DNA from: an uncultured Afifella sp.
Lineage (GTDB): Bacteria; Pseudomonadota; Alphaproteobacteria; Rhizobiales; Afifellaceae
Direction of reading: 5' to 3'
DNA: 64,000 nucleotides
NCBI GenBank assembly: GCA_947259045.1
Contig: CAMYKZ010000027.1
Coordinates: forward strand, 1 to 64,000
Under the pieces are notes generated by a model, which did no database searches, had not been told where the DNA came from, and worked only from the letters and a program-made list of their open reading frames with translations. The position numbers were made by a program, and so were the translations under genes. Shown here piece by piece: positions 1-8,568 of the stretch (position 1 is the first letter of the stretch; each line of letters starts with the position of its first letter).

Positions 1-234
1 ATCAATCAGGTCACGGGCAAGAATGTCTCGCAATATGTCAATGATTTCCGGATCGGAGAAGCCTGCCGGCTTCTGGGTTCATCCGGCCAGCCGGTGACGG
101 AGATCATGTTTGAAGCCGGATTTCAGACAAAGTCCAATTTCAATCGGGAATTTCGCCGTGTCACCGGCACCAGCCCGAAAGACTGGCGGTCAGCCTATCC
201 GGATGTCGGTTATCGGCTCGGAGAAACCTCATAG
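1..234 (+). CDS. AraC-family transcriptional regulator, C-terminal part only
   Basis: The frame is open from base 1 and stops at 232-234, giving the last 77 residues of a protein that begins outside the window. It reads as the second half of an AraC/XylS DNA-binding domain: a segment resembling helix-turn-helix 2 (VTEIMFEAGFQTKSNFNREF) followed by the usual tail around TGTSPKDWR. The sensing domain is missing, so the effector cannot be inferred. The next gene is on the other strand and its stop lies only 6 bases beyond this stop, so the two are tail to tail. Confidence 0.85.
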   Translation: MNQVTGKNVSQYVNDFRIGEACRLLGSSGQPVTEIMFEAGFQTKSNFNREFRRVTGTSPKDWRSAYPDVGYRLGETS

Positions 235-240
235 CTTTTT

Positions 241-1143
241 CTATCGAGACCGTGCCGGCGCATTGATTGCGGCAACACCGAGGATCGCCGCCACAAGGCC
301 CAGGCCGACCAGCCAGGTAATCTGTTCGCCGAGCAGAACCATGCCCAGCACCACGCTGAGGCCGGCACGCAGATAGGCCTGGCTGGCGACGCCCATGGAA
401 CCAAGTGTCCTGAGCAGGCGGAAATAGATCAGCAATGCGCCGGCGGTGCAGAATATCGCCAGAGCGGCGGCCGCCAGAAGCGACTGCCATGACGGCGACA
501 GGGTCCAGGGCCGGTCGATGACGAGGCTCAGCGGCAGCAGGCACAAAGCGGCGCAGATCATCGTGCCGGACGCCGTCACGGTTGGCGGCAGGCGAGAGAA
601 ATTCTTGCCGTAAATTGCCGCGCATGCATAGAGCAGGGCGCCGAGCAGGATGGCAAGCTGGGCGGCGACCTGCTGCCCCAGACCCTGGAGCACATCGACT
701 CCGACGATCAGCACGACGCCGGTCAGGCCGAGCAGGGCGCCGGCAAATTTACGGCCGCTCAATGTTTCATGCCGGGTCAGGATCAGGGTGATGAACAACA
801 CAAAAATCGGCGACGTCGAGTTCAGCACGCCGGCAAGGCCGCTATCGACATATTGCTGTCCCCAGGCAAGCACGGTCCAGGCGCCTGTCGCGTTGAAAAA
901 TGCCTGAACCATGAGTTTCCTCCAGGTCGCCGGATCGCGGGGGAGTTTTTCGCCGTGCCAGGCCATGACAGTGACCAACAAAGCGGCGGCGATGCTGACG
1001 CGCATGGCGATCAGGGTGAAGGGCGGGATTGTTTCGACCGCAACCTTGATGAACAGGTAGGATGAGCCCCAAAGCACAGCGAGACCCGCGAGCAGGGCGA
1101 GTTCCAGCCTCAGATCCGGTTGTTTCGCAGCCCGTACGGTCAC
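241..1143 (-). CDS. EamA/DMT-family transporter
   Basis: This is a hydrophobic protein of about 300 residues with two EamA repeats, as expected for a 10-TM drug/metabolite transporter of the inner membrane (RhaT/YdcZ superfamily). Typical segments are LAVLWGSSYLFIKVAVE near the N-terminus and LLGLTGVVLIVG in the middle. I chose the GTG at 1143, which gives family length and puts the first helix near the start. An ATG at 1302 would add about 53 soluble residues that do not look like this family. The gene is divergent from the DapA-family gene at 1329. Substrate is unknown. Confidence 0.85.
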   Translation of the reverse strand: MTVRAAKQPDLRLELALLAGLAVLWGSSYLFIKVAVETIPPFTLIAMRVSIAAALLVTVMAWHGEKLPRDPATWRKLMVQAFFNATGAWTVLAWGQQYVDSGLAGVLNSTSPIFVLFITLILTRHETLSGRKFAGALLGLTGVVLIVGVDVLQGLGQQVAAQLAILLGALLYACAAIYGKNFSRLPPTVTASGTMICAALCLLPLSLVIDRPWTLSPSWQSLLAAAALAIFCTAGALLIYFRLLRTLGSMGVASQAYLRAGLSVVLGMVLLGEQITWLVGLGLVAAILGVAAINAPARSR

Positions 1144-1328
1144 GTCTGGTTCTTTCTCTATGATGCTCTCGAAGAAGCACCAGGCGTGCGCATCTGTCCA
1201 CAGCAAACAATTCGAATTTGCTCGAAGCGTGACCAATCCCCGAGTTGGTTGCATCGTTCCGTTTGACTGAACGGCGGATGAGGACGTAAACAAATCCATC
1301 ACCTGCCAGCATCAAGAGAGCCAAGCCC

Positions 1329-2288
1329 ATGGATATGCCCGTTCACGATAAAACCACGACATCGTCCAACGCCCTGAAGGGCATCATCGCGCCGGTTCTG
1401 ACGCCGTTCAACGACGATCTGTCGGTGGCCGAGGATCTCTATCTGGCGCATGCGAAACGGCTGCTTGCCGATGGCGATCTTGGCGGCTGCGTCGGGCTGG
1501 CGCCCTTCGGTACGACGGGTGAAGCGCTGTCGGTGGGGATCCAGGAGCGCATGGCGCTCCTGGAAATGCTGGTGAAGGCCGGTATCGATCCGGCCAGGCT
1601 CATTCCGGGCACCGGGCTGACCAACCTGCCGGACACGGTCAAACTGACGCGCCATGCGGTTGATCTGGGCTGTGCCGGGGCGATGATCCTGCCGCCGTTC
1701 TATTTCAAGAATGTCGCCGATGACGGACTTTACACCTATTTCGCCAAACTGATCGAGATGATCGACAGGGATGCGCTGCGCATCTATCTCTATCACATTC
1801 CGCAGGTCGCCGGCGTCGGCATTCCGGTTGATGTCGTGCGCCGTCTGCGGACGGATTTTCCGCAGCAGATTGTCGGCATCAAGGACAGTTCCGGTGTTTG
1901 GGAGAATACCGAGGCGCTGCTTGGCATTGAAGGACTTACGGTCTATCCCGGCGCCGAACTGCCGTTGATTGAAGCGCTCGATCTGGGTGCGCCGGGCTGC
2001 ATCTCTGCGACGGCAAACCTCAATGCCAGCGCAATTGCCGAAGTGATCCGCACCTATCACGGCGGTGACCGCGACAAGGCGGTGGCGTTGCATGAAGCGG
2101 TGAAGAAATTCCGCCTGACGATGCAGGATTATGCGCCGATCCCGGCGCAGAAGCGGTTGCTTGCCGGCTGGCTCGACCCGCGTTGGGCCAATGTGCGGCC
2201 ACCGTTCCTGGCGATGAGCGAGGCGGACGGACAGGCGCTGGCGGCGCAGCTCAAAGACCAGTTCGGCTTTGTGGGGCCGCGGGGGTAG
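1329..2288 (+). CDS. DapA/NanA-family class I aldolase (dihydrodipicolinate synthase-like)
   Basis: The 319-residue protein fits the DHDPS/N-acetylneuraminate lyase family of cytoplasmic TIM-barrel enzymes, which form a Schiff base with a 2-oxo acid. Visible motifs are GTTGE at 61-65, the conserved Tyr155 in LYHIP and the Schiff-base Lys185 in GIKDSSG. True DapA proteins are usually about 290 residues. The short N-terminal extension, the sequence LPPFYFKN and the neighbours (exporter and PaaK-like ligase rather than lysine genes) favour a catabolic family member such as a keto-deoxy-sugar or hydroxyproline-type lyase. The reaction itself is not known. Confidence 0.85.
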   Translation: MDMPVHDKTTTSSNALKGIIAPVLTPFNDDLSVAEDLYLAHAKRLLADGDLGGCVGLAPFGTTGEALSVGIQERMALLEMLVKAGIDPARLIPGTGLTNLPDTVKLTRHAVDLGCAGAMILPPFYFKNVADDGLYTYFAKLIEMIDRDALRIYLYHIPQVAGVGIPVDVVRRLRTDFPQQIVGIKDSSGVWENTEALLGIEGLTVYPGAELPLIEALDLGAPGCISATANLNASAIAEVIRTYHGGDRDKAVALHEAVKKFRLTMQDYAPIPAQKRLLAGWLDPRWANVRPPFLAMSEADGQALAAQLKDQFGFVGPRG

Positions 2289-2440
2289 GGCGCGCCAGCG
2301 CCCTCCTGAATTATCGAAGAGATCGAAGGCCAACAAGAGCGTACGCTCCCCTTCGGGTCGGCAGGACGGTCAATCACAGCCTCGGCGTTCAAAACGTCGT
2401 TCAGCTGAGCAGAACTTTGCATCGATCATGCCACCCTGAA

Positions 2441-2483
2441 TCCTCATCCTGAGGAGCGGGCGGAGCGCACCTCGAAGGGCTGG
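2441..2483. repeat. Imperfect inverted repeat of the CTCATCCTGAGG / CCTCGAAGG type
   Basis: This lies between the DapA-family gene and the next gene. The left arm contains TCCTCATCCTGAGGAGCG and the right arm GCGCACCTCGAAGGGCTGG, so the two arms partly pair into a hairpin. Short intergenic elements with this wording are very common across alphaproteobacterial genomes. Calling it such an element rests on recall of that pattern. The rest of 2289-2585 shows no gene. Confidence 0.5.
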
Positions 2484-2585
2484 ATCGCGCCTGCCGCCGA
2501 CGCGGGCGCGCGCACGGTTTCACCGGTTCAATCGCGCGGCAAAACCGATTAAACAGGACAGGGAAACAAGTCAGGAAACCGCTTC

Positions 2586-3833
2586 ATGCCCGACATTGCC
2601 GCCTACGACGCGCTGGAGACCCGCGATCCTGATGATCGCGAGCGTGATTTTTTCGCCCGCTTCGCACCGTTTCTGGAAAACGCACTCGCCGCCGCGCCCG
2701 GCTTGGCGAAACATCTCGGCGCAATCGATCCGTCAACAGTCGATTCGCGCACGGCGCTCGCCGCCTTGCCGGTGCTGCGCAAGGCGCGACTGATGGAATT
2801 GCAGGCGGAAGACCCGCCGTTCGGCGGTTTTGTGCCGGCCCCCGCTATCGCCCATGGCCGCGTGTTCATGTCGCCCGGGCCGATCTGGGAGCCGCAGGGC
2901 GCAGGACCTGACCCGTGGGGCGGCGCACGCTCGCTGCACGCGGCAGGCTTTTCCAGCGGCGATGTGGTGATCAATTGTTTCGGCTATCACATGACACCGG
3001 GCGGATTCATTCTCGACGAAGCGGCGCGGGCGCTTGGTTGTCTGGTCTATCCGGCCGGTCCCGGTAATTCGGAGGCCCATGCTGCGGCCATCGCCGCGCT
3101 GAAAATCTCCGCCTATGTCGGCACGCCGGATTTCCTCAAGGTCATCCTCGACAATGCCGACGAGACCGGCGCCGACATCTCCTCGCTCACCAGGGCGCTG
3201 GTTTCCGGCGGGGCGTTGTTTCCGGCCATGCGCGATGCCTATCGCGGACGCGGCATCTCGGTGGTGCAATCCTATGCCACCGCCGATGTCGGCGTCATCG
3301 CCTTTGAGACCATGACCGGCGGTAATCCAAATCCCGGCATGGTGGTCAATGAGGATATTCTGGTGGAAATCGTCCGCCCCGGCACCGACGACCCGGTGCC
3401 CGACGGCGAAGTCGGCGAGGTCGTCGTCACCACGTTGAACACCTCCTATCCGCTGGTCCGGTTCGGCACCGGCGATCTCTCCGCCGTGCTTGCGGACTCG
3501 TCGCCGTGCGGGCGCACGAATATGCGGCTGAAGGGCTGGATGGGCCGCGCCGATCAGCGCACCAAGGTCAAGGGCATGTTCGTCGATCCGGTGCAGATTG
3601 ACCGTATCGTCAAGGCCCATACCGGTCTCGTCCGCGCCCGTCTGGTCGTCAGCCGCGCCGGCAATCAGGATGCCATGATCCTGCAGGTCGAAGCGGCTGC
3701 CGGGGCGACGCTCGATGAAGCGGCGATTGCCGCCAGCCTGCAGGCGGAAACGAAACTCAAGGGCACGGTCGAAGCGGTGACGGAACTTGCCAATGACGGC
3801 AAGGTTATCGATGACCAGCGCGAATATGACTGA
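2586..3833 (+). CDS. Phenylacetate-CoA ligase-like (PaaK family) adenylate-forming enzyme
   Basis: The 415 residues have the layout of the PaaK branch of the ANL superfamily. An N-terminal domain carries a structural core around GDVVINCFGYHMTPGG. The ATP/acid-binding region includes ALVSGGALFP and VQSYATADVGVIAFE. The hinge-like FGTGDLS is followed by a short C-terminal domain with GRADQRTKVKGMFVDP. It should activate a carboxylic acid to an acyl-adenylate and then a CoA thioester in the cytoplasm. It is preceded by a 297-base gap and followed by a reductase-like gene on the same strand. The substrate cannot be read from sequence. Confidence 0.85.
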   Translation: MPDIAAYDALETRDPDDRERDFFARFAPFLENALAAAPGLAKHLGAIDPSTVDSRTALAALPVLRKARLMELQAEDPPFGGFVPAPAIAHGRVFMSPGPIWEPQGAGPDPWGGARSLHAAGFSSGDVVINCFGYHMTPGGFILDEAARALGCLVYPAGPGNSEAHAAAIAALKISAYVGTPDFLKVILDNADETGADISSLTRALVSGGALFPAMRDAYRGRGISVVQSYATADVGVIAFETMTGGNPNPGMVVNEDILVEIVRPGTDDPVPDGEVGEVVVTTLNTSYPLVRFGTGDLSAVLADSSPCGRTNMRLKGWMGRADQRTKVKGMFVDPVQIDRIVKAHTGLVRARLVVSRAGNQDAMILQVEAAAGATLDEAAIAASLQAETKLKGTVEAVTELANDGKVIDDQREYD

Positions 3834-3964
3834 AAATCGATATATTTACCGCACTGCAGCGTGACATTCGGTTCCCGTTGGATACATTTGCAGATCTTGG
3901 CGTGGGCGGGTCGCCCGCGCGGAATGGCGGCCGTTGAGCCGCATTGAACGCGGGGGTCTGAACT

Positions 3965-5041
3965 TTGGACAAGAGCTACAACATACTGATTCTGGGCGCA
4001 TCGTACGGCTCGCTGCTGGGGACGAAGCTGGCGCTGGCCGGACACAATGTCACCTTGGTATGTCTTCCGGCGGAAGCCGATCTGATCAATGCCGAAGGCG
4101 CTATTGTCCGCCTTCCGGTACGCGGCCGCGACGGCCCTGTCGAAGTCAATTCCAAAGACCTGCCCGGCAAACTTTCCGCACTCGGTCCGGCCGATGTCAA
4201 TCTGGCCGATTACGATCTGGTGGCGCTGGCCATGCAGGAACCGCAATACCGTTCAGACGGCGTGCGTGAACTGCTATCCGCAGTGGCGCAAAGCCGGCTG
4301 CCGTGCATGTCGATCATGAACATGCCGCCGTTGCCCTATGTCAAACGCATTCCCGGCGTCGACGCCGAAGCGTGCCGCGATTGTTACACCGACCCGACCG
4401 TCTGGGACGGTTTTGACCCGGCCCTCGTCACCCTGTGCAGCCCCGATCCGCAGGGGTTCCGGCCACCGGACGAGCCGGTCAACGTTCTTCAGGTGCGGCT
4501 GCCGACAAACTTCAAGTCGGCCCGCTTTGAAAGCGACGAGCACACGGCCATCCTGCGCCGCCTGCAGACCGATATCGAGGCTGCACGGTATAATTCTCCT
4601 GACGGATCCGGGCCGATCGAATTGCCGGTCAAGCTGAAAGTGCACGATTCCGTCTTCGTGCCGCTGGCCAAATGGGCAATGCTGCTGGCCGGCAATTACC
4701 GCTGCGTCCAGGCCGACGACATGCGTTCCATCCGCGACGCTGTGCACACTGATCCGGCGGAGACAAAAGCCGTCTATGAATGGGTTGTCGATCTGTGCGT
4801 TTCGCTGGGCGCCGACCGGGGCGATCTGGTGCCGTTTGAAAAATATGCAGCAGCGGCGGAATCTCTGATCAGCCCGTCCTCGGCGGCGCGGGCGCTGGCT
4901 GCCGGCGCCCCCAACATTGAGCGTGTCGACAGGCTGGTGCAGACCATTGCCGCGTCGCACGGCCGGCAGCTCGACGCGGTCGATGCCGGCGTGGCGCTGG
5001 TCGATGGCTGGCTGGAGCGCAACCGTGCAGCGGCGGGGTAG
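3965..5041 (+). CDS. Ketopantoate reductase-like NAD(P)-binding oxidoreductase
   Basis: The 358-residue protein opens with a Rossmann dinucleotide-binding segment (NILILGASYGSLLGTKLAL) and has the helical second half of the ApbA/PanE type. It is longer than typical PanE (about 300). Residues after the first domain carry an unusual MSIMNMPPLPYVKRIPG stretch, so pantothenate synthesis is unlikely to be its role. The start is TTG at 3965, preceded by a GGGGGT run about ten bases upstream. No ATG gives the complete nucleotide-binding motif. It follows the PaaK-like ligase by 131 bases and may belong to the same catabolic or biosynthetic unit. Confidence 0.75.
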   Translation: MDKSYNILILGASYGSLLGTKLALAGHNVTLVCLPAEADLINAEGAIVRLPVRGRDGPVEVNSKDLPGKLSALGPADVNLADYDLVALAMQEPQYRSDGVRELLSAVAQSRLPCMSIMNMPPLPYVKRIPGVDAEACRDCYTDPTVWDGFDPALVTLCSPDPQGFRPPDEPVNVLQVRLPTNFKSARFESDEHTAILRRLQTDIEAARYNSPDGSGPIELPVKLKVHDSVFVPLAKWAMLLAGNYRCVQADDMRSIRDAVHTDPAETKAVYEWVVDLCVSLGADRGDLVPFEKYAAAAESLISPSSAARALAAGAPNIERVDRLVQTIAASHGRQLDAVDAGVALVDGWLERNRAAAG

Positions 5042-5269
5042 GGGCGACTGTTCAGCCGGTAAATCTGATCGCTGACGATCTTCAGAGATCAACTGCAGGC
5101 AAATAGGGATCTGATCCGGGATTCGGGCCTGCGGTAGGGACGGCTTGTCATTTTCCGGTGGGTGCTAAGATTATCGAACAGCTGCAGCTATCCAGCATGA
5201 CTGGACAGGCGCGGCAGCCAGTGGGTCGAAGTCCTCCGCCAGAATGGTTCACCATCAACGGACACCACG

Positions 5270-5494
5270 CTAATATTCCATTTCGCCGACCTTGCGGATG
5301 CCAACGACCAGAATGGCGCCGTTGATAAGGATACCAAGGACGAAGCGAAACGGGTAGCGGCCGAAACTTATCGGCAGGTCCGGCGTTACGCCAAGGCCGA
5401 CGATGCCGCCCATGTCATTTGTGAAGATGCCGGACAGTAACCACCATCCTCCTGCAATGATCAGCAGCCATCCAAAAACCTTGTTGCGGTCCAT
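5270..5494 (-). CDS. Small two-helix membrane protein, unknown function
   Basis: This 74-residue protein has two hydrophobic segments, roughly residues 7-25 (GWLLIIAGGWWLLSGIF) and 50-66 (FVLGILINGAILVVGI), separated by a Gly/Pro-rich loop. A good ribosome-binding sequence (GGGAAGGA) lies about eight bases before the ATG, which supports a real gene. It is transcribed in the same direction as the upstream 5'-nucleotidase gene but sits beyond that gene's terminator-like hairpin. I do not recognise a family. Confidence 0.6.
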   Translation of the reverse strand: MDRNKVFGWLLIIAGGWWLLSGIFTNDMGGIVGLGVTPDLPISFGRYPFRFVLGILINGAILVVGIRKVGEMEY

Positions 5495-5540
5495 CGCAGT
5501 ATCCTTCCCATGCCGGTCTCCAGCCGGATTCGCGGGACTG

Positions 5541-5570
5541 GAAACGGGCGCCCGGTGATTGCGGACGCCC
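5541..5570 (-). terminator. Hairpin after the 5'-nucleotidase gene
   Basis: Nine-base arms at 5546-5554 and 5562-5570, with one G-U pair and a seven-base loop, lie about 12 bases beyond the stop at 5582. On the minus strand only a short T run follows, so termination may be partial. Confidence 0.5.
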
Positions 5571-5581
5571 CTTGTCAGCTA

Positions 5582-7087
5582 TCAGCCGCCGATCTTCATC
5601 CGGCCGTCGACCCTGGGGGCGATTTCGCCCATGGCGCGGATATAGACCATCACGTCATTGGCCATCAGCTTGGCGTCCAGTTCGCTGAACACACGCTCTG
5701 TGCCGCTTAGCATCGTGTAACCGTCACCGCCGCCGGCCATGTAATCATTGGTGGCAAAGGTGTAGGTTTTGGCCAGATCGAGCGGTGCGCCGCCGATCGT
5801 CACTGATTTGACGCGGCTGCCTGCCGGTTGGTTCAAATCCGCCGTCACCATCATCCCGGAGACATGGGGGAAGCGGCCGGCGGAATTTTCCACTTCGCTG
5901 AGGCCGTTTTCCAGCGCCTCCAGAATGGTTTCGCCTTTCAGCGAATGTTTGACCGTATTGTTGCCGAACGGCAGTTCGCTGTGGATTGTGCGGCGGGTCA
6001 GTTCGGAGCCCGGCGCATATTCGGTGTTGCCGCGGATGCCGCCGCCATTGGTCAGCGCCACGTCGGCATCGACCGCCTTGCGCATGGCGTCGGCAATCAG
6101 GTTGCCGATCGCCGTCTCGCCGGAACGCACCGAGGCCTTGCGGCTGTCGAGCGCCGTTGCAGTCGTGCCGATCTTGATGTCGAGCTCCTTCGACAGTTCG
6201 CCCTCATAGCTTTCCACCTTGGCCTGGACGTCCGGGTCGGGATCGACGCCCGCCGTATCGATCAGCCGGAAGGCCGGCCACCATTTGACGCGCCGCCGGC
6301 CATCGTCTTCGCTGACATCGACCGTGACGTCGATCGCGGTGACGAATTCCGCCTCTTCCTTGGATTCCACCATCACCGTGCGGCCATCGTAGAACAGCAT
6401 CAGGTCATGGTCGTCGCCGGTCAGGATGATGTCGAAGGCGCGGGTTTCAAACAAAGCCCGGTCTTCCGCCCTGTTGGCGTGGACGACAGCGACTACCAGA
6501 TCGGCGCCGGCTTCCTTCAGAGCCTTGGCCTGGGCGACGCCGGTTTGTGTCGTGTCGGAAATTTTCAGATCGCCCGGGCTCGATTTGACCGGGGAATCGT
6601 CTGCCGTCAGGCCGACAATGCCGATCTTGAGACCGCCGAATTCGACCATTTTGGTATCTTCGATACCGGCCAGTTTTGCGCCTGCCGCGTCACGCAGGTT
6701 GGCGGCAAGGACAGGGAACTGCGCTTCCGCCATGCGGGTGCGGAAAACATCCGGGCCGAAATCGAATTCATGATTGCCGGGCGCGAAAATGTCGGGCGGT
6801 TGAATGTTCAGGAGCGCGATAATGTGAGCTCCCTGATCGAAGCCGGAAAGCAGTGAGGGTGAAATCGTGTCGCCGGCATGAGCGTAGATCACGTTGCCGC
6901 CTTTGGCGCGCTCCGCCTTGACGACGGCGGCCAGCCGGGCAAAGCCGCCGCGCTCCTTGCCGCCGGACATTTTGTAGATGTCGTTGGTCAAGAGGAACGT
7001 GACATTGACAGTTTCAGCCAGTGCTGCACCGGCAAGAAAGACGAGGGCGGTGATACCTGCGATCAGCCGCGAAACCGTATATTTCAT
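5582..7087 (-). CDS. Periplasmic 5'-nucleotidase / 2',3'-cyclic phosphodiesterase family metallophosphatase
   Basis: A signal peptide (first about 24 residues, ending in AALA) is followed by a calcineurin-like metallophosphatase domain and a C-terminal 5'-nucleotidase domain; 501 residues is usual. Metal-site motifs include AGDT, GNHEFDFG and the TGDDHD stretch. The C-terminal domain shows TNGGGIRG and the FATNDYMAGGGDGY substrate-stacking region. The first motif reads TNDIY instead of the common TNDxH, so the usual first His is a Tyr; I believe a subgroup of the family shares this. It probably releases phosphate from nucleotides in the periplasm. It is divergent from the metal exporter gene. 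Confidence 0.9.
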   Translation of the reverse strand: MKYTVSRLIAGITALVFLAGAALAETVNVTFLLTNDIYKMSGGKERGGFARLAAVVKAERAKGGNVIYAHAGDTISPSLLSGFDQGAHIIALLNIQPPDIFAPGNHEFDFGPDVFRTRMAEAQFPVLAANLRDAAGAKLAGIEDTKMVEFGGLKIGIVGLTADDSPVKSSPGDLKISDTTQTGVAQAKALKEAGADLVVAVVHANRAEDRALFETRAFDIILTGDDHDLMLFYDGRTVMVESKEEAEFVTAIDVTVDVSEDDGRRRVKWWPAFRLIDTAGVDPDPDVQAKVESYEGELSKELDIKIGTTATALDSRKASVRSGETAIGNLIADAMRKAVDADVALTNGGGIRGNTEYAPGSELTRRTIHSELPFGNNTVKHSLKGETILEALENGLSEVENSAGRFPHVSGMMVTADLNQPAGSRVKSVTIGGAPLDLAKTYTFATNDYMAGGGDGYTMLSGTERVFSELDAKLMANDVMVYIRAMGEIAPRVDGRMKIGG

Positions 7088-7212
7088 GGAGGACTCCCGT
7101 TTGTTCCGAAACGCTGCCCGTCAGGGTTGTGATCGGGCCGCATTGGCAGAAGTTTAACCTGAAATTTCACGGCGGCGGAAGCCGAATCGGTCCGGTCTGG
7201 AGCGAATCATAC

Positions 7213-7245
7213 TTGACTTGTTGCAAATCGTTCTTAATATCATTC
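7213..7245 (+). promoter_or_regulatory. Sigma-70 type promoter with overlapping Fur/Mur-like box
   Basis: TTGACT (7213-7218) and TAATAT (7235-7240) are separated by 16 bases and match a housekeeping promoter well. Inside and over the -10 lies TTGCAAATCGTTCTTAATAT (7221-7240), which resembles one half of the alphaproteobacterial Fur/Mur operator (TGCAAAT followed by TTC). The second half is degenerate. The promoter would start transcription near 7247, a short distance before the metal-exporter ATG at 7273. Confidence 0.5.
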
Positions 7246-7272
7246 CAGTAAGTGTTGGAGTGAAACGATCAA

Positions 7273-8442
7273 ATGACGGAACTTGCCATCCGATCCGGGC
7301 AGACGCTGCTGGCCTTCTGGGCCGGGCGGGTTGCACCAAACGGCCGCAAGCTCCTGCTTTTGATGGTTCTGGCGCTGCTGCTGATGTCTTCCGCCGAAAT
7401 GGCCGAAGTGGTGATGCAGGCCATGTCCGACGCTTATCTTGCCGTTACCGTGTTTGTTGCCGCGACTTTGGCGCTGTTTTATTCCGCCGAAAAGCTGTTC
7501 AAGGTCGATCTCGGCGAAGTCATGGCCCGCTCCACCCACTGGCAGCCGGCGATTGCCGCTTTTCTCGGCGCGCTGCCGGGCTGCGGCGGGGCGATCATCG
7601 TCGTCACGCAATATACCCGCGGTTACGCCAGTTTCGGCGCCTTCGTCTCCGTTCTGGTCGCCACAATGGGTGATGCTGCGTTTCTGCTGATTGCCAGGGA
7701 GCCGATGACCGGGCTGCTGGTGATGGCGGTCGGCTTGGGCGCCGGCACCTTGTCGGGCATGATCATTGACCGGCTGCATGGGGTTGATTTCCTGCGTGCC
7801 AAACCGGCCGATCCGGCGGATGCCATCGATCTGGACACCGGTTCCGGATTTATCCCGCCCTGGGCCAAATCGCTCTGGCTGGTGCTGCTTGTTCCCGGCC
7901 TGGTGATGGGCGCGTCGATGGCGTTCCTGGTCGATGTGGATGCGGTGACCGGCATAGACGGGTTGACCATCTGGTTCGGTTTTGCCGGAGCTGCCTTTGC
8001 TCTGCTCCTGTGGGCGCTTTCGGGTAACGGCAATTCGCACATCCTGTGCCCGGCCGATACGACGGGCGTCGGCGAGCGTGTGGTCATCGACACCAATTTT
8101 GTCACCGCCTGGGTGGTGATGGCGTTCCTGGCTTATGAGATATCCGTCTACGCGTTCGGCGCTGATGTGTCAGTGCTGTTCGGCGCCTGGGCGCCGGTGA
8201 TGCCGCTGGTCGGTATCCTGGTCGGCTTTGTGCCCGGCTGCGGACCGCAGATCGTCGTGACCTCGCTCTATCTTGCCGGTGCAATCCCGCTTTCGGCGCA
8301 GTTTGCCAATGCGATCGCCAATGATGGTGATGCGCTTTTCCCGGCCCTGGCACTGGCCCCGCGGGCGGCTTTTGTCGCGACAATCTATTCCGCCGTTCCG
8401 GCGCTGATCATCGGTTACGGCTGGTTTTTCCTGTTCGAATGA
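7273..8442 (+). CDS. Predicted 10-TM heavy-metal (manganese-type) exporter, ArsP_2-like
   Basis: This very hydrophobic 389-residue inner-membrane protein has two related halves. Each half carries a Cys-containing signature: LPGCGGAIIVVTQY near residue 100 and VPGCGPQIVVTSLY near residue 320. This internal repeat and length match the family annotated as putative 10-TM heavy-metal exporters or putative manganese transporters. Acidic residues next to the signatures (GDAAF, NDGDALF) may bind the ion. The Fur-like box overlapping its promoter and the ferrochelatase gene 126 bases downstream support a metal-homeostasis role. The transported ion is inferred, not shown. Confidence 0.75.
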   Translation: MTELAIRSGQTLLAFWAGRVAPNGRKLLLLMVLALLLMSSAEMAEVVMQAMSDAYLAVTVFVAATLALFYSAEKLFKVDLGEVMARSTHWQPAIAAFLGALPGCGGAIIVVTQYTRGYASFGAFVSVLVATMGDAAFLLIAREPMTGLLVMAVGLGAGTLSGMIIDRLHGVDFLRAKPADPADAIDLDTGSGFIPPWAKSLWLVLLVPGLVMGASMAFLVDVDAVTGIDGLTIWFGFAGAAFALLLWALSGNGNSHILCPADTTGVGERVVIDTNFVTAWVVMAFLAYEISVYAFGADVSVLFGAWAPVMPLVGILVGFVPGCGPQIVVTSLYLAGAIPLSAQFANAIANDGDALFPALALAPRAAFVATIYSAVPALIIGYGWFFLFE

Positions 8443-8568
8443 GTTTTGCGCTGCACCGGCCGGCGCTGTTTCCTCTGGACCTTGCGCCTGAGCGCGCTAA
8501 ACCTCTGTGAACAGGCAGGTTCGGCGGTCCCGGACCCGATTGCGCGGAATTCGCCAGGAGGAACACAA

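Noticed and set aside
1144-1302. Longer N-terminus of the first DMT transporter, from the ATG at 1302
   Set aside because: The extra 53 residues are not membrane-like, run into the divergent promoter region, and exceed family length; the GTG at 1143 fits better.
5828-6856. A 342-codon plus-strand frame within the 5'-nucleotidase region
   Set aside because: The minus strand encodes a full metallophosphatase with signal peptide and motifs; this frame only mirrors it.
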